From Trichostrongylus colubriformis (taxonomy: Eukaryota; Nematoda; Chromadorea; Rhabditida; Trichostrongylidae): a DNA stretch of 64,000 nucleotides. Shown piece by piece: positions 38,201-45,861 of the stretch. A program made the position numbers and the translations under genes. A model generated the notes under the pieces. It was not told the origin of the DNA. It did no database searches and saw only the letters and a program-made list of their open reading frames with translations. How positions within the stretch are numbered: position 1 is the first letter of the stretch; each line of letters starts with the position of its first letter. The stretch covers positions 19,566,068 to 19,630,067 of the forward strand of contig OZ022259.1 of NCBI GenBank assembly GCA_963978905.1, written 5' to 3'.

Positions 38201-40169
38201 CAGCAACCAAACTAGGCGTCCGGAAATAGTAAAAAAAAATGTTTAAATTTGAAGAACATTCTAAAAGAGGGCTTTTTCTCGATAATCTCATATACAGAGT
38301 TCATTCTCTCAACGCCAAGCCATTTTAATGCATTTAATTTTATCCGTTGACGCTAAAGTTGATGAGGCTATTGGAGACAGATGAGGCTATTGGAGTCATT
38401 AAGGGATACCGTTCAATCAAAATCGGGGGAGTATTTCATAGACAAAATGGACAGCGCCCTTCTAGCAGAGACGTGTTTCGACACATTTGGACAATGAAAG
38501 GCCTAGTAATATGGTACCACCACTTTCAGCTCAATTCCACATGCAAAAAATGGTAGCTACAAATAAACAGAATGCGATCAAAGCAGAACAATTGTCCAGA
38601 ACTCCCTTTTGATAGTCACCTCATTTCCTATTTTTGAATGTATACCCACATTTGCAGGCACCCAGTCATAACGGTGTTCTTCTATCAGCGTAACAAATTA
38701 TTTTTCATGTCAGTACTACTTTCAATACAGGACCACTCACCGACTTTTCTAGAGAGGATAGTCTCCTTCCTGAGCATAAATCGATGACCACCTACATTCA
38801 ACCGAAGGAACTCTTTTGATTTGGCGCTGTCCACAGATATGCCCTAAACTGAGAACTAGTCAAAAAATAAAAAACAAATTTTTAGCGTTAACTAATCCCT
38901 TTTGTGGGATGCGCCATGATTTTACCTCTATTCAGAATTGTGGTGAAATGTGAAAGTGAACACCTAAATGAAAAAGAACAGAGATGGAGAAAACCAACTG
39001 TGCGAAAGGGTGGGATGTTCGCGAAAATCATGGAATGGTCATTGAGTAGGATAAAGGCTGGCGATTTTTGGAGATAAGCCGTGCATTGTGCTTTTAAAAC
39101 TTTCAGATTGTAGCGCCTATTGAGCAAGATGTGGCTTATACAAATTTGTAGGGGCCAGCCGATGCAAAAGTCGGCGTCCCTAGCCTTCAGAAATTGAGTG
39201 CCAGTTTACCATATCCGAAAGGATGGCAAATCGGGGCAGGCTTAGATCTGCGACCTGGTCTCGGATGCTGATGGAAGTGGCGCCACTTGTCATTACAGCC
39301 ATTAGAGCACAGCACTTCATAAATGAATCGTGCACGGAACATTAGTCTGTCTGTTACCCATGTATTTTTGTTGTATTATATTTGCTTAATAAGGGCCGCA
39401 TGCAAAGTTTAACGCGAAAAAAGATCCGGCTGGGATACAGCTCTTCAAAGTGGGGGCCGAGTGGGGGGGGGGGAGGGGGGGGGGCTCAGACTAAATGCCC
39501 ACACCGTCGTCGGCCGCGGTCGAAAACGCATAGTGGAAACAGAAAGTTACATGATCAGTCCCTCACTCCATCTTCAACAGTGGCGGACGACGGGGTAGGG
39601 CTTTTACTCGGAAGCCCCGCCCCCCCGTTTGCCAATTTGAGGAGCTGTGTCTCAACTACTTGATTTTTCACTTTTCCGCGTGAAACTTTGCATGCAGCCC
39701 TTAGAAAGCACATACAACACAAATATAAGGGTGACAGACATAGTCATTTCTCCGTGCACTATTCCTTTTCCATCAAGTAGGAATAGAGCATTGAAGAGTG
39801 TATGTGGAAAAATCAGAGCAGAGGGTGCAGCAAGAGCGGTGCAGGATGCACGGAGAGATAAGAAAAATTTGAAACGGTGACGGCACGTTCCACGAACAGT
39901 CGAGTAACAGGAATGGCATTTAGACACTGACTAAATAGTAAACTGCATGGAAATAAGGATATGGAAGGATTCTGCTCATTTTTTTCGTAAGAAAAAACAA
40001 AATATGATGAAAAGAAAAAAATGAAAAAAAACGTGTAGGAAACAAAGGGAATGTAAAGCGTAATGCGATAGTGCTCACACGGACAGTGGTTCCTATTTCC
40101 GCCGGATGCGAACAGTTCTGCAGCAATGGTGGTTCCTCCTCGGTTGTAGCAGGTTCGTCGTGATTATTT
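14123..40169 (-). CDS. exp-2: Voltage-gated potassium channel (Kv superfamily, EXP-2-like), 14-exon gene
   Basis: Joining 14 minus-strand exons in phase gives roughly 455 residues: an acidic N-terminal stretch, a T1/BTB domain, six transmembrane segments and a short cytoplasmic tail. T1 carries LNVGG, NEYYFER and an exact HX5CX20CC zinc motif, typical of Kv2-4-like rather than Shaker channels. S4 has regularly spaced basic residues ([16 protein letters not shown]). The filter reads TMTTVGYGD. S6 reads [15 protein letters not shown], with P-I-T where most Kv channels have P-x-P. The S1-S2 loop has an NTT glycosylation sequon. Such channels assemble as plasma-membrane tetramers and conduct K+ on depolarisation. 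In C. elegans EXP-2 acts in pharyngeal and enteric muscle. The EXP-2 assignment comes from memory of the pore/S6 and short C-terminus; the Kv assignment is certain. The start codon is not established. Introns are full of transposons. Each exon is listed separately. Confidence 0.9.
14648..15088. repeat. Long foldback repeat, copy 1
   Basis: Complementary arms read tgcacctttgttgcggatgc and cgcaacaaaggtgcagtctg, with ccacgccc/gggtggg inside. The left arm has lost about 50 bp relative to the copy at 27900-28365. It lies between the last two Kv exons. Confidence 0.7.
15480..15690. repeat. Dispersed repeat, agaaataggat family, copy 3
   Basis: Contains ggcagattgtgggatatga, gaggtgctcagaagtgtaac, accgagaaataggatctcg. 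Confidence 0.5.
16158..16228 (-). CDS. exp-2: Kv channel exon: S6
   Basis: The exon reads [20 protein letters not shown] then ITII. This is the inner pore helix with the gating hinge and P-I-T. The acceptor is taattcag and the donor is gtaagttt; it ends in phase 0. Confidence 0.95.
16319..16348 (-). CDS. exp-2: Kv channel 30-nt microexon: GYGD filter
   Basis: This exon reads [10 protein letters not shown] after joining, i.e. the second half of the selectivity filter. The acceptor is acattgcag and the donor is gtgagtg. It lies 191 nt from the previous microexon. Confidence 0.93.
   Translation of the reverse strand, partial: VTEISLQSQ
16540..16565 (-). CDS. exp-2: Kv channel 26-nt microexon: pore helix and first half of filter
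   Basis: This exon encodes the last base of Trp, then CIVTMTTV plus the first base of Gly. Phase fits both neighbours exactly, and the donor is a good gtgagt. The bases before it are ttttat rather than an AG acceptor, and no upstream AG gives the right phase. The exon is required for a working channel. Confidence 0.8.
16785..17040. repeat. Interspersed repeat, inverted copy at 46505-46740
   Basis: Blocks gcgggcgggtt, tctcatttcaagtgg, tcccacgtttgggtcatact occur in reverse complement at 46505-46740. Confidence 0.6.
17076..17359. repeat. TIR element, ends GGGGTGTGTGCACTTATGAC
   Basis: The ends ggggtgtgtgcacttatgac and gtcataagtgcacacacccc are complementary, then continue through gaaaaatcgc. 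Between them lie three short runs of cccatgccacactgcct type. Confidence 0.7.
17478..17545. repeat. Non-LTR-like 3' tail motif
   Basis: A gacggacg/gacagacg run followed by ttttatatatagtagggat resembles 3' ends of nematode non-LTR or Helitron-like elements. The reverse complement is at 46343-46420. No coding part is attached. Confidence 0.4.
18265..18915. repeat. Second, degraded copy of the 9033-9744 element
   Basis: This aligns along its length with 9060-9670; shared blocks include tacccagagtgaacggacct, tgtgaacgagggcgacgaaa and ggtcttttgtgggaagcttc. Terminal repeats are not recognisable. It lies in the Kv intron between S5 and the pore microexon. Confidence 0.7.
19212..19345 (-). CDS. exp-2: Kv channel exon: S5 and turret
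   Basis: The exon reads [45 protein letters not shown]. This is S5 followed by the turret and pore helix (IPAACWW). The acceptor is tgtttcaag and the donor is gtatgtt, leaving phase 2. The next exon lies 2.6 kb away across an intron holding repeats. Confidence 0.93.
20579..20956 (+). repeat. Left LTR-like direct repeat
   Basis: This is homologous end to end with 24406-24795. Shared blocks include gtcggtcgtcgaggcgtcc, aggacgctctcaggtcat and tctagagcggtaccctcag. A TATAAAA-like box and AATATCAAGC lie near the right end. The two copies differ by substitutions and small indels, so this is not a recent insertion. Confidence 0.75.
20957..20975 (+). promoter_or_regulatory. Candidate primer-binding site
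   Basis: TGGTAGCAGCGAGTGATTC follows the left repeat directly, exactly where the two repeats diverge. TGG is the complement of a tRNA CCA end. The priming tRNA was not identified. Confidence 0.4.
22242..24290 (+). pseudogene. UPF1-type SF1 helicase relic
   Basis: Plus-strand pieces in changing frames reproduce SF1 helicase motifs in order. A degenerate P-loop ([13 protein letters not shown], where GPPGTGKT is expected) lies near 23030. Motif Ia ([13 protein letters not shown]) lies near 23111-23149. The [12 protein letters not shown]alker B lies at 23539-23574 and GDAHQLS near 23620. The C-terminal domain has VITFYREQ near 24017 and motif [17 protein letters not shown] near 24160. DEASQ and the motif VI form are typical of the UPF1/DNA2-like group. 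Frameshifts, stops and the ruined P-loop mean it is dead. A TTTCAG just before the DEASQ segment looks like an old splice acceptor, which hints at an intron-bearing source gene. Confidence 0.75.
24391..24405 (+). promoter_or_regulatory. Candidate polypurine tract
   Basis: The purine-rich run GGTGAAGGAGGGAGG lies immediately before the TGTAAGCG start of the right LTR-like repeat, where plus-strand priming would occur in an LTR retroelement. Confidence 0.5.
24406..24795 (+). repeat. Right LTR-like direct repeat
   Basis: This repeat begins TGTAAGCG after the purine tract and ends GTTAC. It matches 20579-20956 throughout, with AATAAA-like AATAAATATCAAG near its end. Confidence 0.75.
25122..25223 (+). 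CDS. Exon of unknown plus-strand gene inside a Kv intron
   Basis: The exon lies between acceptor gtggttag and donor gtaagact. It encodes [19 protein letters not shown] then [14 protein letters not shown]. The other two plus frames have stops immediately. It is antisense to the Kv gene, between its S4 and S5 exons, and just right of the LTR-flanked helicase element. Family unknown. It could belong with the exons at 29489-29639, but the phases require at least one more exon between. Confidence 0.45.
25494..25598 (-). CDS. exp-2: Kv channel exon: S4 voltage sensor
   Basis: The exon reads [35 protein letters not shown]. Arg or Lys appears at every third position, the gating charges, followed by the S4-S5 linker. 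The acceptor is gcatttcag and the donor is gtacgatc; both ends are in phase 0. Confidence 0.95.
25656..25801 (-). CDS. exp-2: Kv channel exon: S2-S3 linker and S3
   Basis: The exon reads [58 protein letters not shown] is the Kv S3 signature; the aspartate belongs to the charge-transfer centre. The acceptor is acatttcag and the donor is gtactta. Confidence 0.94.
26211..26291 (-). CDS. exp-2: Kv channel exon: S2
   Basis: The exon reads [17 protein letters not shown] then CIVWFILEY, the S2 segment with the conserved Y-I-E and W-F pattern. The acceptor is cattttag and the donor is gtatgtc. It enters and leaves in phase 1. Confidence 0.93.
26611..26787. repeat. GC-rich TIR element, copy 3
   Basis: Ends are aaggccgcgttcatactttg and gtacgaacacggcct. 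It lies in the Kv S1-S2 intron. Confidence 0.7.
27900..28365. repeat. Long foldback repeat, copy 2
   Basis: Nearly palindromic over about 465 bp. gcggtaatcagatcagtggt and aggtccttggataactgc at the left are matched by gcagttatccaaggaagtac and ccactaatctgattatcg at the right. Confidence 0.75.
29489..29532 (+). CDS. Small exon of unknown plus-strand gene
   Basis: The exon encodes [14 protein letters not shown] between acceptor atttatag and donor gtaagttc, ending in phase 0. It joins in phase to the exon at 29598. Both are antisense to the Kv channel, in its S1-S2 intron. Two successive exons with canonical sites and compatible phase make a real gene likely. The product is not recognised. Confidence 0.5.
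29598..29639 (+). CDS. Small exon of unknown plus-strand gene (second)
   Basis: The exon encodes [14 protein letters not shown] between acceptor gctatag and donor gtgagtg, in phase 0 at both ends. It continues the exon at 29489. The decayed reverse transcriptase begins 35 nt further right, so that element sits in the next intron. Confidence 0.5.
29674..30775 (-). pseudogene. Reverse transcriptase relic, Penelope-related type suspected
   Basis: Minus-strand frames carry RT motifs in order: [18 protein letters not shown], then [23 protein letters not shown], then [13 protein letters not shown] one-base frameshift near 30345 separates the first part from the [13 protein letters not shown] block. 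The catalytic motif reads YMND rather than YxDD, so one metal-binding Asp is lost. The C-terminal part continues in a further frame to about 29674. Composition is strongly AT-rich (Asn, Ile, Lys), unlike its flanks. The wording of the motifs suggests a Penelope-related RT rather than an RTE or LTR type, but that is from memory. No endonuclease or terminal repeat was found. Confidence 0.75.
31720..31841 (-). CDS. exp-2: Kv channel exon: S1 and S1-S2 loop
   Basis: The exon reads [40 protein letters not shown]. The hydrophobic segment followed by LPELQ is S1 of a Kv channel; NTT is a loop glycosylation sequon. A donor at gtatagc gives the phase 1 end needed by the S2 exon; an earlier GT after ELQ would not. 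The acceptor is atttccag. Confidence 0.92.
32087..32598. mobile_element. Tc-type MITE, copy 3, inverted
   Basis: 512 bp between TA sites. It begins CAGTAGCGCTCAAAAGTCTT and ends with the complement carrying one change (gcgcaactg). The interior is the reverse complement of copies 1 and 2. It lies in the Kv intron right of the S1 exon. Confidence 0.85.
33343..34234 (+). mobile_element. Mariner element, internally deleted
   Basis: An 892-bp element between TA dinucleotides. Its inverted ends are ttaggttggctgataagttc and the complement of gaatttatcagccaacctaa. The transposase starts with [20 protein letters not shown] and has the mariner helix-turn-helix, frame-shifted near 33715, then continues [20 protein letters not shown]. 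The catalytic core is missing: the text jumps near 33930 to [18 protein letters not shown] and ends [11 protein letters not shown]. Only the third catalytic region remains, so it is not autonomous. Confidence 0.92.
34463..34992. mobile_element. Mariner-type non-autonomous element
   Basis: A 530-bp element with terminal inverted repeats: ttaggttgtttcggaaagtt at the left and aactttccggacaacctaa at the right, flanked by TA on both sides. The ends start with the mariner-type TTAGGTTG. No transposase motif is visible inside. Confidence 0.8.
35765..35885. repeat. Dispersed repeat, agaaataggat family, inverted copy
   Basis: The complement reads ggcagactgtggaatatgg, agtaggggtactcagc; closest to the copy at 52545. 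Confidence 0.5.
36190..36775 (-). pseudogene. Tc1-like transposase fragment
   Basis: The minus frame contains [37 protein letters not shown] and [20 protein letters not shown]. This matches the Tc1 helix-turn-helix region, the GRPR box and the start of the catalytic domain. The C-terminal half is absent. A Tc-type end (gtcccaaaagcatagattca on the minus strand) lies near 36745-36768, and a close second copy in the same direction at 36919-36946 is followed by TA, so a small insertion or duplication split the terminus. Confidence 0.7.
37450..37565 (-). CDS. exp-2: Kv channel exon: T1-S1 linker
   Basis: A serine-rich acidic linker ([16 protein letters not shown]) is followed by [17 protein letters not shown]. 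The R-x-x-W-x-x-x-E-x-P-x-S pattern just before S1 is characteristic of Kv channels. The acceptor is tgtttag and the donor is gtatgtt. The exon leaves phase 2 and is completed by the first base of the S1 exon. Confidence 0.93.
37899..38011 (-). CDS. exp-2: Kv channel exon: end of T1 with zinc site
   Basis: The exon reads [20 protein letters not shown], then [18 protein letters not shown], then C six residues on, then CC after 20 more residues is exactly HX5CX20CC, the intersubunit zinc site of non-Shaker Kv T1 domains. ELDYWGI is the T1 landmark. The acceptor is tatttag and the donor is gtgatc; it enters in phase 1 and leaves in phase 0. Confidence 0.93.
38080..38211 (-). CDS. exp-2: Kv channel exon: middle of T1 domain
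   Basis: The exon reads [51 protein letters not shown] and FYLTG are the T1 strand and helix landmarks. The donor is gtactgc. The only canonical acceptor in phase is gcctag before 38211. T1 conservation suggests that three more codons (GRL, 38212-38220) belong to the exon, but the bases before 38220 are ccg, not AG. Both choices keep the frame. Confidence 0.87.
38741..38843 (-). CDS. exp-2: Kv channel exon: start of T1 domain
   Basis: The exon reads [27 protein letters not shown] and TILSRKV. LNVGG is the first beta strand of Kv T1 domains. The acceptor is ctcagtttag and the donor is gtgagtgg. The exon leaves phase 1 (a G). Confidence 0.9.
39322..39768. repeat. TTAA-type foldback element, diverged copy
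   Basis: The arms cgtgcacggaa... / ...ttctccgtgcac enclose the family blocks for ttacccatgtatttttgttg and the GC-rich core near 39500. The end sites are mutated. Confidence 0.6.
40079..40169 (-). CDS. exp-2: Kv channel exon: acidic N-terminal segment
   Basis: The exon lies between acceptor ttattccag and donor gtgagc. It reads [17 protein letters not shown] then [13 protein letters not shown] and ends in phase 0, matching the next exon. It starts with one base completing a codon, so an upstream coding exon must exist; I could not place it. Low-complexity acidic sequence before T1 is usual in Kv channels, but membership here rests on strand, phase and position only. Confidence 0.6.
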
Positions 40170-40960
40170 CTGGAATAAGGAGAAGATCTGAGAATGATAA
40201 ATTTTGAAAGGAATTCTCTCAAGAGTGCAAATCCTCTTCTGGAAATTTTCAACCCTTTCAGTGTTCAAATTTATTTATTTATTTATGCGTACATGAGACG
40301 CGCCAGAACATCAACAGAAAAATGTTATCCACTGTAGCTAGCCAAGAGGACGGTAGAAAAAACCTTCTAATCCTCAAAGTATCTAAGCCTAGGGTGAAAG
40401 GGAAACCAAAACTACTATACAAGCCAAAAATCAAAAAAAATTCTTTCAAATCAATTCAAAAAAAAATTCTTTCAAATCGCAGATTAATAGCCCATCAGAA
40501 ATGTGGAAGGGAATCAAATGACGTGGAATCTATACGAGAAGGCAATCAATTTCCCAAATGGGGCATAAAATAACGTTTTATAAAATCGGTCTTCAGTTAA
40601 AAATAGCAAGTCAAATTTGGCATACATTGACGGCTAGTCCGACCTTTTTCGTATTTGATAGCCGATACGGTCATGCGCGGTGATATGAAATCCACGACCG
40701 AAACGATGGCGATTCAGTCGAGTGATACCGTGTGATGTGGCCATAATAGAGCCCTGTAGCACGGCGGTATTCATGGTGATCGATCGCGGACGATGACGAC
40801 AAAATCAAAAGTCGCTAATCGATAACTCGGTTGTCAGTGGTCACATGTAGCTGGCGAAGTCGGTGACGAGGAGTGTTGTTATTCCTCTCATCCAGCGGTC
40901 AGGCAAGGGTTTTTGCTGAAAGACACTAGTCAAGGCTACAGATTGGCGATTACGGTACTA

Positions 40961-41817
40961 TTAGGTTGGAACATAATTTCTGTCACACTTTTTGTTTTTC
41001 TTGTGGAAAACTGTGGAAGCTCCTGGAATAGTTGGTAGTGGGGGATATGTAAAGCGAGTGAAAAGGACTACTGATTAACCCATTCATATTTTCTATGGCT
41101 TCAACCAGCCCTGAATCTATAATACGACAATTTCGCGAAAGGTACGGAATTCACGAGCACCGCCCTGGTTCCTCAGCATGCGAGGCCACCAACGGAATCA
41201 ACCAGTCGATGGGCCCAGGTACTGTCTCTCATATGGCGGCAACCAGATGGCTCGATCGACTCAAATTGAAACAGAAAAATTTTTTTAAAAATTGCACAGA
41301 GAAAAAAATAAAAATTTTTAAAAATTTTCAAAATAAAAGGAAACTGTTACCATCCAACACGACAGTTACTGCTGATCTCTACCGCAGGCAATTGGACACC
41401 GTAGCCGCGAAACTTACCGGAAAAATGGACCGAGTCTTCTTCCTCCACGACCACGCTCGCCCACATGTGGCAAAGTTGGCGTGTCAAAAGTTCCATGACC
41501 TTGGTTGGACGAAGCTCCCCCACCCACCGTAATCTTCGAACATGGCCCCAACTGATTACCACCTATTCTCATCTCTGATCCACTTCCTCGACGGACAGCA
41601 GCTCAAAGGACGATGATCTCAAAACCGACCTCCAGACTTTCTTCGACCAGAAATCCCCAGACTTCTATAAGCAAGGCATCTGTCATCTCCCTATTCGCTG
41701 GCATTATATTGTTGATTATAATGGTACATATTTTGTTGACTGAAGTTAAACACAAATTAGGAAAAATAAATTTGAAATTTTTCGTCATAGTGTGACAGAA
41801 ATTATGTTCCAACCTAA
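40961..41817 (+). mobile_element. Mariner element, deleted and rearranged
   Basis: An 857-bp element between TA sites with ends ttaggttggaacataatttc and gaaattatgttccaacctaa. The plus frame starts MASTSPESIIRQFRERYGIH. After an A-rich stretch (41270-41345) it resumes in the catalytic region with MDRVFFLHDHARPHVAK and WTKLPHPP, ending early at 41532. The first catalytic Asp region is missing. It lies just right of the first known Kv exon. Confidence 0.9.
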
Positions 41818-41957
41818 TATCACGCATCGGATATAGTTGTACTATTATGGTCGCATCAGATATAGTAGTATTATTATAGTATGCCTTGCAGTAATCTATA
41901 TTGTGATCCTGACAAAAAATTGCTGTCTTTCACAGTAGCTTCAGCACTTCACTTTAA

Positions 41958-42379
41958 AGGAATCAGCCACGGAAAAATGAATTTTTGTGTTACCCATATA
42001 TTTATGTTGTATTTGCCTAATGTGGGTCTCTTGCAAAATTTCACGCGAAAAATGTGAATCTGGCTGAGATACAGCACCGCAAAGTACGTTTTAGTGGGCG
42101 GGTCCTCCGTAAAAGCATCGTCCCGTCGTCCGCCGTGGTCGGAGACGCATTGTAAGAACAGAAAGTTACGTAAACAGTCCCACTCTCCGTTCCCAACGGC
42201 GGCGGACAAAGGGACGAGGCTTTTACTCGGAGGCTTAGCCCACCCGGACGTACTTTGTGGTGTTGTATCTCTGCCAGATTCAATTTTTTCGCGTGAAATT
42301 TCGCAAGAGACCCACATTAGGCAAATACAACATAAACATATGAGTAACACGAAAACTCATTTTTCCGTGGACGATTCCT
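41958..42379. mobile_element. TTAA-flanked foldback MITE, copy A
   Basis: 422 bp flanked on both sides by TTAA (41954-41957 and 42380-42383). It is almost a perfect palindrome. Arms start aggaatcagccacggaaaa and run about 190 bp through atgttgtatttgcctaat to a GC-rich centre. TTAA target sites suggest mobilisation by a piggyBac-like transposase; none is present here. Confidence 0.8.
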
Positions 42380-42875
42380 TTAAGATAGTAAAATTCAGAA
42401 AGAGTACAATCAACGATTTATTAAGAAGTGCGAAGGTCCGAAAGTCATAAGTGAAGCTCCACTAAGTGGAAACAATTGTGCGTTAGAACAGATTAGCAGT
42501 AAGTTGTGGAAAGCCGCAAAGCTATCTATGACGTTGCATTCATACTTTGCGACGCAGTCAGCGACAGTTGTTTCTCACGCTCCATTTTTAATTTCTGAAC
42601 AGAGCAATACAGCATTTCTTCCTTTCTATTTTAGATGTTTTACCGTCTTTCTTTCTCGACTTTTTTCTTTTGCTTTGTAGTTTTTGTAAGTATTTAGCTT
42701 TTTAGAGATATACATTATTTTTTTACTACTTTAGGTTTTGGATGAAATGAAATGCGATCTGTTCAGAAATTAAAATTAGAGTACGAGAGAGAGAAATCAC
42801 ACTAAAAACTATGAATATAACTCAACGAAAGCTTCAGTCCACAAATGGTGTGCGTCAGGACTGCTCAACTAACAA

Positions 42876-43284
42876 TAAGGCTGCGTTCATACTAAGCGCC
42901 GGCAGGGTATGGCTGCGTTCACGGGTGACTGTTGGGATACATGGTCAGTAGGGCCAGTGGATCACGCGGTGACCATGCACATCCATTAAATTCCTTCTCT
43001 ATAACTTTTCTCTAGAAACAACAATGGAACAAACTTTCAAGGAGGATAGGGTTTAGATGAACAAATTGTCCGAGTAATCTATGTCACAGAGCAAGGGCCA
43101 CAGGCTCTCACAGAGCCGCAGGCCTAGGTCAAAACGTGTGTTCCAACCTACACTCCTGCGTACACAGAAAGCGAGGATGAACGGGAGGTGCAGAGAGGAT
43201 GCAGGCAGTGAGACAGGGTGGCATAGACGGACACGACACGCAGCCACAGACTGCCGCCGCATCGCAGAGTATGAATACGGCATA
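42876..43284. repeat. GC-rich TIR element, copy 4, interrupted
   Basis: The left end aaggctgcgttcatacta and right end gagtatgaatacggc belong to the family, but they are 409 bp apart because of inserted sequence (about 42930-43140). Confidence 0.6.
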
Positions 43285-43615
43285 AGTTAGGCGAACAGGA
43301 GGCGGCCGTGTTCCCTAACGCACGACCACTCCACAACAAGATACCAAGGAACATATGCGCGAGGCGACATATCTCATGTGGTGTGATGGTGTTGCATAGT
43401 CGTGACGCACACACGTCCAGAGGTTGACCACAATTAAGAGGAAACTCAACCGATTCTCATACAGTTTATAATACACAGAAATGGTGTATCTGCCTCAAAC
43501 ATGTCACCTGTTAGAGCAGAAGTTAAGGTGATGAAGAACAAGTGTATGATACAGACCAATAAGGGAAATTTTAAAAATAATCACAATCCTATTCGTTAAC
43601 GGTCATATAAAGAGC

Positions 43616-43828
43616 TTATAAGTCAATCAATTGAGATGTGGAGTCAAGGCTTAGCTCTCGAGCGGATGCCGGCGCTCCTCTATTCGACCCATTTATCCGA
43701 ATTCCTTTATAAATTGCTATTTTGAGTGCCCTCGCGAGAAATGCTTTTGAAAGAAAGTGAACCGCACTCAATATTATGCGCAGGAAAGAAAGAGGAATCA
43801 AAAACAGTGCTACACCAACTTTTCGAAT
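43616..43828 (-). CDS. Last exon of unknown minus-strand gene with hydrophobic segment
   Basis: After acceptor agccgtcag the exon encodes IRKVGVALFLIPLSFLRIIL, SAVHFLSKAFLARALKIAIY, KGIRINGSNRGAPAS, ARELSLDSTSQLIDL and a TAA stop. A hydrophobic stretch of about 20 residues is followed by an amphipathic basic helix and a polar tail, so a membrane-bound C-terminus is likely. I do not recognise the family. The gene would lie just upstream of the Kv gene on the same strand. Confidence 0.6.
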   Translation of the reverse strand: MRKVGVALFLIPLSFLRIILSAVHFLSKAFLARALKIAIYKGIRINGSNRGAPASARELSLDSTSQLIDL

Positions 43829-44256
43829 CTGACGGCTAGGAAAACCATTGCAGAGGCTCATTCAAGTGGGTTTACGTGATTCCGCCAAGCACGTTTGTTT
43901 CGAGATCAGACCTCGCTTTACTTTGTCATTCAACCCACTCATCGCCACTAATAGACCCTACCACATGAAGCCTGCCACCTCCACGTTGAAGCTATGGGCG
44001 GTTTGGCGACGCTTTCAAGAAGTATTTTTGAGGATATTGATTTACACTCGAAGATCAATGGAATTCCATTGCAAAAGCTTTTTTAGAAATGACAAAGCTC
44101 CTAGTTTGCCGGTTGAATGAAAACGGTGCTACGTACTCTACGCCAAAGGTGACGTTCCTACATTCATGATTTGATGAAGTCCGAATCTTCCCAAAAAAAA
44201 ACTCTATTGCATCTTACGAAAAAAAAACTGGGTGAGTGCCAACACTGCCCTTTTAC

Positions 44257-44353
44257 TTCATCGAACATCGCCACGGGAACTGAATCATCACGCGCGACAA
44301 CCTCGCGGCTGTGAACATGGTATCGCTGTAATTGCTGCAATTCATGACGGTAC
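44257..44353 (-). CDS. Penultimate exon of unknown minus-strand gene
   Basis: The exon lies between acceptor tttcttgcag and donor gtaaaag. In the frame that joins the next exon it encodes YRHELQQLQRYHVHSREVV then ARDDSVPVAMFDE. It enters in phase 2, so more exons lie to the right. A second open frame starting with ATG at 44345 would join in phase to the first Kv exon at 40169. I prefer the first reading because the downstream exon at 43828 is closer and well formed. Confidence 0.5.
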
Positions 44354-45279
44354 CTGCAAGAAAGATTTGGTGACCCTATTTGCATGGCGTACTGACGCAA
44401 TTCGAAAGTCCTGACACATGTCCAAAGCTCGGTTCTTTTCACTACGATGTAATGGCCTTATTTGAATTACAAGCTTTCTTTACGTCAAATCTAAACACTA
44501 TTTCTGGGACACGGTCAAGCATTGAGTAGGGAACAACGGTGGTAACGGGACAAATTCACCGAAAATTAAATTTCACGCTGCTTTTTCTCTAACATGTCCA
44601 CTATCAGCACAGCGTTGCTGCAAGTATGATCCTACTTACTAAAGTCTAGGTGCACGGCTTTCCTGAAGATTCTTGAAATAATCTTTGAGCTTTCATAAAA
44701 TCTGCAAAATACGAGTCTGAAAAGCAGCCAAAAGCAACTGGGAGTTTCTAGGAGCTTTGGCAAATCCTTCGAATGCAAAGCAAAAAGTACCTGCCTATTG
44801 AAAGCTCTGAAAATGCCACTTACTGGAGGGCAATTTCTGTTCGGTACTCTATTCAAGCAGCCAAAAAAGCGAGGCATTCGAACATTTCGAGCATTTGTCG
44901 TAGACTATGGAAGAACTACGCAGAAACAAGATAGCGTCTCGGGGAAATGAGCTTTATCCGGAGTAGCGGTAATAATGAGTGCCTGTTCTTGAAGATAGAG
45001 ACAACCATCGTGTCAAGAAACTGTTTGAATCTTACGACACTCCTCCAATTAGCTTCCCCTGCTGAAAAGAGGCTTCGGGTGAATATATCTTCCGGAGTCA
45101 AGCAGGGGATAAGGAATTCTCACGAAAGGGTGTGGCATTTTGGAGTGGACAAAGGGTGGTCGTTTTTGAAATTCCTCGAGTAGTTCTTACCGACCATTTC
45201 TCAGGGATTATATGGCCGGTAAGGCGGATTCTGAATAAAGAAAAAAGGCAGAGTGATGCTACACTCTGTAGTGGAGGAG

Positions 45280-45552
45280 GTGTGTGGCGATTGGTCGAGT
45301 TTTTGCGCGACCGCCCGCGGCGACCGGCAGGGCGAGTGCGAGTCATTCGCAGCTTTATCTGTTAAAACAGCAACAACAACAACATGGACGAACTTCCGAA
45401 GCTTCCAACCTTCGATCTTTGAAGACTCACGGTACAAGCCCATTGTGTCTTGAGCGGAATTCCAAACGACTGAGGCAAATCGTACTGACGGCGCCGCGAG
45501 TGCGATCCCGCGAAGCGAAGCTACGATCAATCGCCACTATTTCTAGTGGGGG
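45280..45552. repeat. TIR element related to 1051-1312, inverted
   Basis: This shares the complement of tagcagcgccgtcagcacga, and ccttcaaagattgcaggttg in diverged form. The ends gtggcgattggtcgag and cgatcaatcgccac are inverted. Confidence 0.6.
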
Positions 45553-45861
45553 GTATCCATGTGCCATGGGCTTCAACTAGGTCATGTATCTTCACCTAAC
45601 AGTGAGAGTCCCTTTCAACATCTCATTCTCATAATACCACCATTAGTCCGACTCAAAATACCACATGATTCTTCAAAATGAACCACCAAGAGTCCTTTTT
45701 AACACCTCATTCTCATAAGAGGATCGAGAATGAGACAATCTTACTCTTTCACCACTGTCATAAAAACCAACATCACTAGCACGGGAGAGGTTAATTCGCA
45801 TAAAAGGAATGGGGAGACAAGGGAAAGAAAGTAAAGGAAGGTAAGTGGTGTGTGGATGTAG

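Noticed and set aside
44164..44520. Tc1-like C-terminal half suggested by a gggacacggtca end at 44506
   Set aside because: No DDE-region motif could be read; the open frame is better explained as the splice-bounded exon 44257-44353.
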